A DNA stretch of 64,000 nt from Corallococcus macrosporus. GTDB taxonomy: Bacteria; Myxococcota; Myxococcia; Myxococcales; Myxococcaceae. Below are positions 25,201 to 32,805 of this stretch, one piece after another (within the stretch, counting starts at the first letter, position 1; each line of letters begins with the position of its first letter). The stretch is taken from the NCBI RefSeq assembly GCF_017302985.1, contig NZ_JAFIMU010000007.1, positions 2,108,001 to 2,172,000 of the forward strand, given 5' to 3'. The notes below the pieces were generated by a model that saw nothing but the letters and a program-made list of their open reading frames with translations, was not told the DNA's origin and ran no database searches. Made by a program: the position numbers and the translations under genes.

Positions 25201-25453
25201 GGTGCCGCTGATGCTGGCCAGCGGCGCGGGCGCGTCCGCGCGCAAGTCGCTGGGCACCGCCGTCTTCGGCGGCATGCTCTTCTCCACCTTCGTGAACCTC
25301 ATCTTCATCCCCGTGCTCTACGCGCTGGTGGAAGGGGCGCGCACGAAGGTCTTGAAACACCGCAAGCACGGCAATTCGCCGAGCGGACCGCAGAATCCGC
25401 CGCCGCCGTCCATCCCTCCCGAGGGGGAGCCACCGCGACCCCAGCCGGCGTAA
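22256..25453 (+). CDS. RND multidrug efflux permease (HAE1/AcrB family)
   Basis: The 1065-aa protein has the full AcrB layout: an N-terminal segment FTDFFIKRPVFSSVLS, two large periplasmic loops and twelve membrane helices. The proton-relay Asp pair in GLVVDDAIVVIENV and the Lys in GLASKNAILIVEF are present. It exports hydrophobic compounds using the proton gradient. The length is normal for the family, with an extra Pro-rich cytoplasmic tail of about 35 residues. It begins nine bases after the adaptor gene, completing a three-gene efflux operon. There is no adjacent TetR-type regulator. Confidence 0.95.
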   Translation: MFTDFFIKRPVFSSVLSILITLVGAISIPSLPIEQYPELALPQVQVSATYTGASAETVESAVTTVLERQLNGMEGMRYMSSTSTNDGQSTITATFDPSRDVDLAAVDVQNRVATATPQLPAQVNALGVTVRKAQTQLLVSFGVYDKEKRYDTEFISNYADVFIRDALLRVKGVGDVRIFGERRFAMRLWLDPTELARRNLTAQDVLNALQEQNVQVGAGKVGQAPSAKDQAYQLSLQVKGQLSSPDEFGAIVIQRGQDGALVRIRDVGQVQLGAENYQQLLRFNGQDAVGLGITQLPGSNALEVREGVETELKRLSANFPPGLTYQVAFDTTAAVSASIEEVLHALGEAILLVILVIFIFLHGWRSVLVAVTTLPVSLVGTFMFVNAFGFSLNTLTLFGLTLATGLVVDDAIVVIENVERVIEHDKVDAKEATHRGMQQVAGVVVATALVLSAVFIPVSFFPGTTGAIYRQFALTIAFSISLSALVALTLSPALCARLLRPNEGQKFVLARKFDQGMDALRRGYGKLLRLMLGKARWLVVGVFALFLVGTGLLYRATPTGFIPDEDQGYLIVAVQGPEGTSLEYTRNVLIQVEGIIKQQQEVTQIFTVGGFSLLGTGSNYGSLFINLKPWEERTTRESSVAGLVERLRPQLSQVGGARVLPLQPPAIRGVGSVGGFEFVLEDQQGGRTLEELAQATQTLVGRASQEQQLRGVFSAFTAGTPQLNIDVDREKAKALGVPLSTLFSTLQVYLGSQYVNDFTFANRVYRVFVQAATPFRDNPKDIGSFYVRSDTGAMVPLESLVKVTPMTTAPNITHYNLFRSANINGQGAPGVSTGQALTAMEQVAKQALPPGFTFEWTGLSQEQKSAGNTVLVIFALGIVFVFLVLAAQYESFALPFVVMLAVPVAMMGALLLQNLRGLVNDVFCQVGLVMLVGLASKNAILIVEFGEQLRAQGQGVVESAINAAETRLRPILMTSFAFLFGVVPLMLASGAGASARKSLGTAVFGGMLFSTFVNLIFIPVLYALVEGARTKVLKHRKHGNSPSGPQNPPPPSIPPEGEPPRPQPA

Positions 25454-25540
25454 CGGGGCGTCGCGGAGGACCCGCACAGCGGGCAGGCACTCCGGCGCGC
25501 TACCCCGCGCTGGAGCGTCCTGATTATCCTTGGGCGACGC

Positions 25541-27385
25541 ATGGCTTCTCCCCTGACCGTCGATGAGCGGCGTCGGTGGCTGTACACGTTGAAGCAGGCC
25601 CCCGCGCTGAGACACACGCGTGCGTCCGTCCTGCTCCACCTGCTGGAGCGGGCTCGACCGGTGGAGCCCCAGCCGGGCGAGGGCATCTGCCGCGAGGGCG
25701 CGCCGGTGGACGGCGTCTACCTTCTGCGCTCGGGCGAGTGGCGGGTGATGGCGGCAGGGACGGTGCTGCTGCACCTGCGCGCCGGCATGTCGCTGGGCGT
25801 GGAGGCGCTGGCGCGCGGCACGTGGCCCGTCACGGTGACGGCGGAGTCCGCGTCGTCGCACGCGCTCTTCCTTCCCCGCGCGGAGCTGGAGGCGGTGGCG
25901 GGAACGCCCCGCTACGCCGGGATTGCGCCACGCGTGGACGTGGTGACGTTCCGCACGCACGGGCTGGAGCTGCCGCCCGCGGTGCTGCCCACGCTGGTGG
26001 AGCTGGTGGCGAAGGTGATGGTCCACGACTTCGGGGACCGCGTGCTGCTGGTGCGCGCGGGGACGAAGCGCGCGGAGGGCACGGTGCGCGGCACGGACGG
26101 CGTGTTCCGCCGCACGGGGGGCCCGCGCTCGCCGCTGCTCGCGGAGGGCGAGGACTTCGACTGCGTGCTGGTGGAGGGCGCGCCCGTGCCGGAGGGCCTG
26201 ACGCCGCGCGAGGTGGTGCTGCTGCCGCCCGGCGGTGAGGCGGACGCCGTGGGAAGGCCGGGAGCGCCGGTGCTGCCCACGGTGCTGCTGTCGCCGTGGC
26301 GGCCGCAGGTCAGCCCGACGCTGCGCGGGCGCTCGCTGCCGGACGAGGACGGGTGGGACGAGGACGCGCCGCCGCCCGGGTGCCGGCTGCGGCTGGACTG
26401 GGAGCGGCTGGTGGTGCGGCCCGGGGATGCACGGCCGCTGGCCGCGCTGGGGCTGGACGCGGGGACGCGGGACGCGCTGTCGCGGTGGGCGCGCGCCATC
26501 ACGGGACGGCGCGTGGGGCTGGCGCTCAGCGGTGGCGGCGTGTGGGGCTTCTACCACGTGCACCTGTTGCGACGGCTGGCCGCGCTGGAGGTGCCGGTGG
26601 ACTTCCTCAGCGGCGCGAGCATGGGCTCGCTGGTGGGCGCGTACTACTGCGGCACGGCGCGGGATGGCCGAGAGGGATTGGACGGTCTGCGCAGGCTCCA
26701 GCACCGGGCCCGGGGAGGGCACCTGTCCGCCGCGGCGCTGTCCTCGGTGGTGACGACGCAGGCCATGGAGTGGCTGGTGCGCGGCGACCTGGGGGACCTG
26801 GCGCTGGAGGAGCTGCCCATGGGCTTCCTGCCGGTGACGACGGACCTGACCACGGGGCGCTGCGTGGTGCTGGAGAAGGGGCCGCTGGCGCTGGCGGTGC
26901 GCGCGAGCGGCTCCGCGCCGGGCGTCTGGGCGCCCACGCTCCAGCCGCCCGCGCGCTACGTGGACGGGGCCTTCACCAGCATGGTGCCGGTGGACGTGCT
27001 GCTCAACGCGGGCGCGGACCTGGTCTTCTCCAGCAACATCTTCCCCGCGGGTCTGCACCACACAGCGAGGCCGCTGCTGCCCGGAGCGGTGGGGTTGTTC
27101 CTCTCCGCGCTCAACCCGGTGGCGCGAGCCAAGGACCTGCTGGCCAGCGGAGCGCTGCTGCTGCACCGCAACGGCGACCTGGAGTCCTCCAGAGGGGACC
27201 TGAGATACGACGTGGGCACGCGGGACCATCCGCTGCTCGGATCCATGCGCTTCACGAACGTGGACGAGGTCCTGGACGAAGCCGCGCGAGACATGGGCCT
27301 GGAGCAGAAGCTGCTGGAGCTCAAGCAGGCCTGGGAATCGCTGCGGGTGCGAAGGACGCCGTCCGGCGGCAGGAGGGCCGCGTGA
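25541..27385 (+). CDS. Patatin-like phospholipase with N-terminal cyclic-nucleotide-binding-like domain
   Basis: In this 614-aa protein the first 140 residues resemble a cNMP-binding/Crp-type beta-roll (PGEGICREGAPVDGVYLLRSGEWRV). The C-terminal half is a patatin domain with the oxyanion loop LSGGGVWGF, the nucleophile Ser360 in GASMG and Asp475 in YVDGAF, the Ser-Asp dyad of this family. It should hydrolyse phospholipids, with the N-terminal domain acting as a regulatory or targeting module. The middle part (residues 150-320) is unassigned. The next two genes overlap it in a GTGA chain, giving a coupled lipid-metabolism operon. Confidence 0.88.
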   Translation: MASPLTVDERRRWLYTLKQAPALRHTRASVLLHLLERARPVEPQPGEGICREGAPVDGVYLLRSGEWRVMAAGTVLLHLRAGMSLGVEALARGTWPVTVTAESASSHALFLPRAELEAVAGTPRYAGIAPRVDVVTFRTHGLELPPAVLPTLVELVAKVMVHDFGDRVLLVRAGTKRAEGTVRGTDGVFRRTGGPRSPLLAEGEDFDCVLVEGAPVPEGLTPREVVLLPPGGEADAVGRPGAPVLPTVLLSPWRPQVSPTLRGRSLPDEDGWDEDAPPPGCRLRLDWERLVVRPGDARPLAALGLDAGTRDALSRWARAITGRRVGLALSGGGVWGFYHVHLLRRLAALEVPVDFLSGASMGSLVGAYYCGTARDGREGLDGLRRLQHRARGGHLSAAALSSVVTTQAMEWLVRGDLGDLALEELPMGFLPVTTDLTTGRCVVLEKGPLALAVRASGSAPGVWAPTLQPPARYVDGAFTSMVPVDVLLNAGADLVFSSNIFPAGLHHTARPLLPGAVGLFLSALNPVARAKDLLASGALLLHRNGDLESSRGDLRYDVGTRDHPLLGSMRFTNVDEVLDEAARDMGLEQKLLELKQAWESLRVRRTPSGGRRAA

Positions 27386-28350
27386 TTCCGGTCCGCATCC
27401 TTGGCACCGCGAGCGTGCTACCCGGTCCTCCAGTGACGACCGCGGAGGTCTGCGCGCGCGTGGGCCGCGACGCGGCGGAGGTGGAGCACAAGACGGGCAT
27501 CCGCACACGGCACTTCGCTCCGGCGGGGACGCGCGCGGCGGACCTGGGAGCCCAGGCTCTACGAGAGGCTCTGGAGGCGGCGGGGCTTCCGGCGACCGCG
27601 CTCAAGCGGATCCTCTTCGTGTCTTCCATGGGCGGCGACGTCACCACTCCGGCCAATGGCAGCCGGGTGGCGGCGGCTCTCGGGCTGTCCGGCACTTGCG
27701 ACGCGATGGACGTGGGCAACGCGTGCATGGGGTTCCTGAGCGCGTTCGACCTGGCGGCGCGCTCGGTGGCGACGGGGCTGGGGCCGGTGGGCGTGGTGTC
27801 CGTGGAGCTGCTGTCTCGCACCACGCGGCCGGAGGATCCGCGCCCCTACCTGGTACTGGGTGACGCGGCGGCGGCGGTCGTCCTGGGCGAGGCGCGGCCC
27901 GGCGAGGGCGTGCTGGGCGCGGCATTTGGCAACGACGGCACGCTGCCTCCGGACGTCGTCCTGGAGAACCCACATCAGACCGGCGAGCGCGAAGGCATGC
28001 GCTTCCTCACGCCGTCTCGCGACATGACCCGCGTGGCGCTGGGCGCACTGACGCGCGCGGCGTCGGCGGTGCTCCAGGGCGCGGGGCTGACGGTGGCGGA
28101 CGTCGATTGGGTGCTCACGCACCAGCCGAATGGCAGCATGTTCGCGGCCATTCTGCAGGCGCTGGAGGTCCCAGCGGACAAGAGCGTCACGGTGGTGGAC
28201 ACCGTGGGCAGCGTGGGCTCCGCGTCGCTGGGCACGGGGTTGGATCGGCTGTGGCGCACGCGGCCGGTGAAGCCGGGGGATCGGGTGTTGATGGTGGGCG
28301 TGGGCGCGGGCGTGGCGCACGGCGCGGTGCTCTACCGGGTGGGCGGGTGA
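27382..28350 (+). CDS. 3-oxoacyl-ACP synthase III-like condensing enzyme
   Basis: The 322-aa protein has the KAS III fold, with the active-site Cys115 in GNACMGF and His247 in THQPN. The third catalytic residue, normally Asn in a GNTSSAS motif, is replaced: the aligned segment here reads VGSVGSAS, with Ser277 at the Asn position. It may therefore act as a specialised acyltransferase or as a synthase with altered chemistry. The GTG start at 27382 overlaps the stop of the patatin gene and has AGGAGG five bases upstream. Confidence 0.85.
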   Translation: MIPVRILGTASVLPGPPVTTAEVCARVGRDAAEVEHKTGIRTRHFAPAGTRAADLGAQALREALEAAGLPATALKRILFVSSMGGDVTTPANGSRVAAALGLSGTCDAMDVGNACMGFLSAFDLAARSVATGLGPVGVVSVELLSRTTRPEDPRPYLVLGDAAAAVVLGEARPGEGVLGAAFGNDGTLPPDVVLENPHQTGEREGMRFLTPSRDMTRVALGALTRAASAVLQGAGLTVADVDWVLTHQPNGSMFAAILQALEVPADKSVTVVDTVGSVGSASLGTGLDRLWRTRPVKPGDRVLMVGVGAGVAHGAVLYRVGG

Positions 28351-29099
28351 CGGCAACGGCGGTGGCGGCACGGGCCGCGTGGCTGACGACGTTCCGCCTG
28401 CTCCAGCGCTACCACCGCTACGACGTGGTGAACCTGGAGCCGCTGCTGCGCCCCGGCGCGAAGCTATTGGTGGGCTACCACGGACGCCCCCTGGCGGTGG
28501 ACCTGTGCATGCTGACGGTGACGCTGCACGACCACCTGGGCTACCTGCCCCACGGCATCGCGCACGGCGCGTTCGACCGCATCCCCGGCATGAGGCAGGT
28601 GGCGGACGGCCTGGGCTTCGTCACCGGTGACGGCCCGCTGCTGGCCGAAGCCGTGAAGAAGGGCGAACACGTCCTGGTCCAACCCGGAGGCACCCGCGAG
28701 GGCTGCCGCGACTTCCGGCACCGCTACCGCGTGGACTGGGGCGAGCGGCTGGGCTACCTGCGGCTGGCCGTGCGCTACGGGCTGCCCATCGTCCCCATCG
28801 CGGGCCACGGCATGGACGACGCGTACGTGGGCCTGAACGACGGCTACGCGTGGGGCAAGCGCGTGGGGATGCCCGGGCGGTTGCCGCTGTGGCTGGGCGT
28901 GGGCGCCACCGGACTGTGGCCACTGTCCCTGCCGTTCCCGGTGAAGATGACCCAGTGGGTAGGTGAGCCCCTGGCAACCCATCTGACCCCGGGCTTCGAC
29001 GCGGGGGACCGGGAGGCACTGCTGACGGTGCACCGCGAGGTGACGCGCGCGGTGCAGGGGCTGCTGGACGCGGCGCGCGGCTACCAGCGGACGCGGTAG
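28347..29099 (+). CDS. Acyltransferase (PlsC/DGAT-like)
   Basis: The 250-aa protein has an acyltransferase pattern: a YHGRPLAVDL segment, where His and Asp form the catalytic motif with a slightly longer spacing than the usual HxxxxD, and a PGGTRE segment matching the acyl-acceptor motif of DGAT-like members. It should transfer acyl chains to a lipid or alcohol acceptor. The GTG start overlaps the stop of the KAS III-like gene (GTGA). Its 3' end overlaps the DUF2378 gene on the other strand by 19 bp. Three coupled genes suggest recycling of fatty acyl chains from phospholipid to storage or specialised lipid. Confidence 0.8.
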   Translation: MTATAVAARAAWLTTFRLLQRYHRYDVVNLEPLLRPGAKLLVGYHGRPLAVDLCMLTVTLHDHLGYLPHGIAHGAFDRIPGMRQVADGLGFVTGDGPLLAEAVKKGEHVLVQPGGTREGCRDFRHRYRVDWGERLGYLRLAVRYGLPIVPIAGHGMDDAYVGLNDGYAWGKRVGMPGRLPLWLGVGATGLWPLSLPFPVKMTQWVGEPLATHLTPGFDAGDREALLTVHREVTRAVQGLLDAARGYQRTR

Positions 29100-29623
29100 G
29101 TGGCGGCGCGGCCCTGGCGGGACTCCACCACGGTGGTGAGCCCCTTCACGCCGGTGGCCAGCGTCGCGTGGTGGCAGATGGAGCCGATGAACTCCGGGTA
29201 GGTGCCGCCCTCGCTCACCTTGATGCGGTAGTCCGTGTCCGCCAGCCGCTCCACGTCCACGTGCAGGAAGTTGCTGCCGGAGGCCAGGTTGCGCGACGTG
29301 CGCTCCAGCGCGCGCGCGGGGCCCAGCAGCTTCAGCACGGTCTGCAGCGCCCGGCCCATGTTCGTCTCGAAGTAGCCCGAGATGAAGCGCTCGCCCAGCA
29401 GCCACTGCGCCTCGTTCATGGTCACGTTCGGGAACAGCTCCGTCGCGACGGTCTGCAACACGCGCTGCCAGACCGCGTTGGGGTACGCGGGCTCCAGCTT
29501 CCGGTCCAGGTCCAGCCCGGCGTCCTTGAGCTTCGCGCGCAGCGGACCTTCCAGGCGGCCCTTCAGGGCCAACAGCAGGCCTTCGACCGTATGGCCGAAG
29601 ACGATCTCGGACGGGTTCGACAC
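29081..29623 (-). CDS. DUF2378 (TIGR02265) family protein, copy 1
   Basis: This 180-aa protein belongs to the myxobacteria-specific DUF2378 family, with the characteristic VFGHTVEGLL start, the LLGPARALERTSRNLASGSNFLHV centre and a C-terminal TYRVRW. It is a predicted cytoplasmic protein of unknown function. The start is GTG at 29623 with GGAGG eight bases upstream. Copies 2 and 3 at 32116 and 32806 have exactly the same length. The promoter-like sequence at 29673-29701 is shared with the other copies. Confidence 0.9.
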   Translation of the reverse strand: MSNPSEIVFGHTVEGLLLALKGRLEGPLRAKLKDAGLDLDRKLEPAYPNAVWQRVLQTVATELFPNVTMNEAQWLLGERFISGYFETNMGRALQTVLKLLGPARALERTSRNLASGSNFLHVDVERLADTDYRIKVSEGGTYPEFIGSICHHATLATGVKGLTTVVESRQGRAATYRVRW

Positions 29624-29672
29624 GAGGGGATCCTCCGCCGCGGCTCGGGGGATGACGCGGCTGGAAGCCCCT

Positions 29673-29701
29673 GGTTAGACCGGATCCCGACTTGTGAACA
29701 A
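29673..29701 (-). promoter_or_regulatory. Shared promoter-like element, DUF2378 copy 1
   Basis: On the minus strand TTGTTC (29701-29696) is followed after 15 bases by GTCTAAC. The same TTGTTC, 14-15 bases, GTYTANC arrangement precedes copies 2 and 3. It lies about 50 bases upstream of the GTG start. A CCCCCGAGCCG stretch in the leader is also shared with copy 2. Confidence 0.5.
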
Positions 29702-29731
29702 CCCCTACATCCCCGGGGTGATGACGATTTC

Positions 29732-29757
29732 ACAGGGAGACAGACACCCCTCCCTGT
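29732..29757. promoter_or_regulatory. Inverted repeat in the divergent DUF2378/orphan-gene region
   Basis: ACAGGGAG at 29732-29739 and CTCCCTGT at 29750-29757 are perfect 8-base arms with a 10-base centre, between the DUF2378 copy 1 promoter and the start of the 29842 gene. The overlapping TTGTCA at 29757-29762 resembles a -35 hexamer for the plus-strand gene, but no good -10 follows. A protein-binding site is possible. Confidence 0.3.
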
Positions 29758-29841
29758 TGTCAGACATCCCCCCGGCGGATTCACGGCAATGATTGCCCCT
29801 CGGTGCGCGGCACCGGTGGATTCCATGCATGGGGGGAGCGC

Positions 29842-32112
29842 ATGAGCTGGAGCATCACCATTCCCGCGGTGACGTCGTTGGACAGCCTGCTGGGTGACAA
29901 GACCCTGGCCCAGGCCCTGGCCCAGGCGGACTGCGGACTGGACAAGCAGGTCCCCCTCCCCGGCGGCTCGCTGTCCCTGGCCGCGGCCCTCAAGGTGCCC
30001 ATCGAGCTCTTCAACGACCTGGAGGACAAGGACGCCGGAGGTGTCATCGGCAAGGCCTCCGCCGCCGTCAACAGCCTGGAGCTGGACCCGCTCTTCGCCC
30101 CCGACGACACCGCGTGCTGGCTGAAATACGCGGCCGAGTTCAACGCCCAGGCGAGCGGCTCGGGCACCTTCCCCTTCGTCAAGCTGAGCGGCGGCGGCTC
30201 CATCAACGTGCTGGTGACGGACTACCGGCAGCACCCGCCGACCCGGAGCCTGAAGGACGCGCTCGGCGCGGACGCGAAGACCCTGCGGCTCCCCTTCGTC
30301 CTGGAGGACGTGCGGAAGCTCACGCCCGGAGACGCCCTCTCCTTCCAGGCGCGCATCGCCCTCAACGCGGGCGTCACCCTGTCCTGGCCCGCGGTCACCT
30401 CCACGGTCGCGTCGGTGCTCGCGCTGGAGGTCGGCGGGAACGCCGCGCTGCAGATCAAGGCGTCCATGGATGCCTCCGTGGGCGCCGCCCTGCGCATCGA
30501 GGACGACCTGCGCCTCGTCTTCTCCCGGCCCCAGAAGGACGGCCCCTTCCGCGTCTCCGTCCGCAAGGCGACCACGCGGGACGCCACCCTGGGCGTCAAG
30601 GTGAGCGTGGAGCTGGAGGCGTCCTCGCCGCTGCTCGCCGCCATCCTGAGCGCCGGGGCGAACAGCGCGGACGCCCAGCGCGTCACTGAGCTCGTCCAGA
30701 AATTCGAGAGCGGGACGCTCGATGAGCCCGGGGTGCAGCTGGCCACCAGGCTGCTCGGCGCGCTCGGCTTCAAGCCGCAGCTGGACAACACGCTGGCCTC
30801 GGTCAAGGCCGTCTACGGCAAGCTGCGGACCGCGGTGCAGGACGGCCTGCGCGCGACGCTGAAGGCGGGCTTCGAGTACGAGTACGGCCGGTGCTCGGAG
30901 GACACGACGCTCATCGAGCTGGAGCTGCCCGCGGAGGCGATGGCGAAGGTCCACGACCCGCTCATCTCCGGCGACCTGCTGCGCATCCAGCGCGAGACGC
31001 AGGACGCGTGGATCCGCCGCTACTTCCACGTGCGGACCACGGAGAAGCACAACACCCTGGCGCTGTGGCTGGGGCCCCTGGCCAATGCCAGACACAACAC
31101 CACGAAGAAGTACGTCGTGCAGCACGCGTCGCGGGACCACGTGCATGGCCCCCGCCGCTACGCGTTCCAGGGCGCCAGGGCCTACCAGCACAAGGGGTGG
31201 CTCGCGTCCGGCCCGGTCCTGCAAGGGTTTGATTTCAACGCGCAGATGAAGGACTTCTCGGACCGGCCCACCGCGGACGCCTTCGAGTACTCCTTCTTCG
31301 CCCAGTCGCAGTTCGAGGGCACCGTCCCGCTCGAGGACCTGGTGGACATCGCCAGCGTGTGGGGCGTCCTGCAGGGAGCGCCGCACGACAAGCTCCAGCA
31401 GCTCTACGCCTCGGCGCCCGGGGGAAGCCGCGTCAGCGTGCGCCTGGAGCTGCGCATCCCTCCCGGCGCCTTCCGGACGCTGCTGGAGAACATCGGCACG
31501 AAGGGCGACGTGGAAGCGCAGCTCTTCGCCAACGCCCTGGCCCGCGCGCTGCCGAAAGAGAACCTGGATGTGCGCAAGACGCCCGCCCTCCGCGAGCGCG
31601 TCTACGCCCCGCTCTGGAAGCAGTACCTGACGGACCGCGCGAAGGACTGGGACAAGCAGCGCATCCTGGGGAGCGTGGAGGACTGGCTCAAGCACCTGAG
31701 CCCTCCGGCGGCCATCGAGACGCGGAACTGGGAGAAGTCCACGCACGCCGGCGGAGGCCCGACGCCCCGGAGCTTCATGGGCGTGATGGAGAGCGCCTCC
31801 CGGTACGGCGGCGACCTGGGCGGCATGCCCTACGGGAACGTCTTCGTCGTGTGGAGCACCCTGACCCGCCAGCTCAAGGCGCTCCAGGCCGCCATCCACG
31901 GCAGGCAGGTCCTGCCGGAGGACCCCGCGGACTCGGTCATCACGGATGCGTTCGACGCGCTGGAGGACGCGGGCTCCAACGCGTTCCGGCTCACCGCCAC
32001 CGTCGCCTGGTTCGTGGAGCTCTCGAAGCTCTGGGGCTTCCGGACGGAGGTCCAGGCCGTGTGTGGCGTCAAGGTCGGCAAGCAGGACGAGCTGGTCCTG
32101 TCGTCCGTCTAG
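29842..32112 (+). CDS. Large protein of unknown function embedded in the DUF2378 cluster
   Basis: The 756-aa protein has no signal peptide, membrane helix, repeat or known motif that I can recognise. Composition is that of a soluble mixed alpha/beta protein, with many charged residues and four Cys. The N-terminal part (about 1-250) looks beta-rich, with a GSGTFPFVKLSGGGSINVLV strand pair. The C-terminal half is rich in helices, with a WEKSTHAGGGPTPRSFMG segment. The ATG at 29842 has a GGGGGGAG site three bases before it. Its stop lies three bases from the stop of DUF2378 copy 2. Coding quality is clear from length and codon pattern. Confidence 0.85.
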   Translation: MSWSITIPAVTSLDSLLGDKTLAQALAQADCGLDKQVPLPGGSLSLAAALKVPIELFNDLEDKDAGGVIGKASAAVNSLELDPLFAPDDTACWLKYAAEFNAQASGSGTFPFVKLSGGGSINVLVTDYRQHPPTRSLKDALGADAKTLRLPFVLEDVRKLTPGDALSFQARIALNAGVTLSWPAVTSTVASVLALEVGGNAALQIKASMDASVGAALRIEDDLRLVFSRPQKDGPFRVSVRKATTRDATLGVKVSVELEASSPLLAAILSAGANSADAQRVTELVQKFESGTLDEPGVQLATRLLGALGFKPQLDNTLASVKAVYGKLRTAVQDGLRATLKAGFEYEYGRCSEDTTLIELELPAEAMAKVHDPLISGDLLRIQRETQDAWIRRYFHVRTTEKHNTLALWLGPLANARHNTTKKYVVQHASRDHVHGPRRYAFQGARAYQHKGWLASGPVLQGFDFNAQMKDFSDRPTADAFEYSFFAQSQFEGTVPLEDLVDIASVWGVLQGAPHDKLQQLYASAPGGSRVSVRLELRIPPGAFRTLLENIGTKGDVEAQLFANALARALPKENLDVRKTPALRERVYAPLWKQYLTDRAKDWDKQRILGSVEDWLKHLSPPAAIETRNWEKSTHAGGGPTPRSFMGVMESASRYGGDLGGMPYGNVFVVWSTLTRQLKALQAAIHGRQVLPEDPADSVITDAFDALEDAGSNAFRLTATVAWFVELSKLWGFRTEVQAVCGVKVGKQDELVLSSV

Positions 32113-32115
32113 GCG

Positions 32116-32658
32116 CTACCAGCGCATCCGGTACGTCGCGGAGATGCCCTCGCGGGACTCCACCACGGTGGTGAGGTTCTTCACCCCCGTGGTGAGCGTC
32201 CCGAAGTGGCACAGGGCGCCGAAGAACTCCGGGTGGGTGCCGGCGTCGTTCACCTTCAGCCGGTAGTCCGAAGGCGCCAGCCGCTCCACGTCCACCTGGA
32301 TGTAGTTGCTGCCCGACGCCATGTTGCGCGTCGTGCGCTCCAGCGTGCGCGCGGGGCCCACCAGCTTCAGCACGCCCTGCAGCGCGCGGCCCATGTTGGT
32401 GGAGAAGTACGCGGAGATGAACCGCTCGCCCAGGTGCCAGTGCGCGCGCGACGCGGGCAGCTCCGGGAAGAGCGTCTCCGAGCCCAGCGCCAGCATCTGG
32501 TACCACTGCGCCTTGGGATACGCGGGCTCCAGCTTCCGGTCCAGGTCCAGGCCCACGGCCTTCAACTTCGCTCGCAGTGGACCTTCCAGATGCCCTTGCA
32601 GCGCGACGATCAATCCTTCGACCGTGTGGCCGAACACGACCTCTTCCTGCGGACTCAC
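32116..32658 (-). CDS. DUF2378 (TIGR02265) family protein, copy 2
   Basis: This is a 180-aa member of the same family as copy 1, with VVFGHTVEGL at the start and TYRMRW at the end. The GTG at 32658 is chosen over the ATG at 32712. It gives exactly the N-terminus and length of copy 1, AGGAG lies nine bases upstream, and the region between the ATG and GTG is conserved with the non-coding leader of copy 1. It is more similar to copy 3 than to copy 1 in the middle (GALCHFGTLTTGVK). Confidence 0.88.
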   Translation of the reverse strand: MSPQEEVVFGHTVEGLIVALQGHLEGPLRAKLKAVGLDLDRKLEPAYPKAQWYQMLALGSETLFPELPASRAHWHLGERFISAYFSTNMGRALQGVLKLVGPARTLERTTRNMASGSNYIQVDVERLAPSDYRLKVNDAGTHPEFFGALCHFGTLTTGVKNLTTVVESREGISATYRMRW

Positions 32659-32713
32659 GACGGGAGGCTCCTGCGACACGGCTCGGGGGGAAGCCGCGGA
32701 TGCGCCCGCCATG

Positions 32714-32740
32714 GGTAAACGGGAGCGCGTCCGCGAACAA
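32714..32740 (-). promoter_or_regulatory. Shared promoter-like element, DUF2378 copy 2
   Basis: TTGTTC (32740-32735) is followed after 14 bases by GTTTACC on the minus strand, matching copies 1 and 3. Its position about 55 bases before the GTG fits a promoter. If the ATG at 32712 were the start, the element would touch the start codon. Confidence 0.5.
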
Positions 32741-32805
32741 CGGATCCGTACATCTCCGGGCGGTGTTTCTTCCACCAGCCGACGGATCAATTCCTGGAAG
32801 CCCCG

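Noticed and set aside
32659-32712. ATG at 32712 as the start of DUF2378 copy 2 (and 33390 for copy 3)
   Set aside because: The added residues do not match between copies, whereas starting at GTG makes all three proteins 180 aa with aligned N-termini, and the extra DNA matches a non-coding leader of copy 1.
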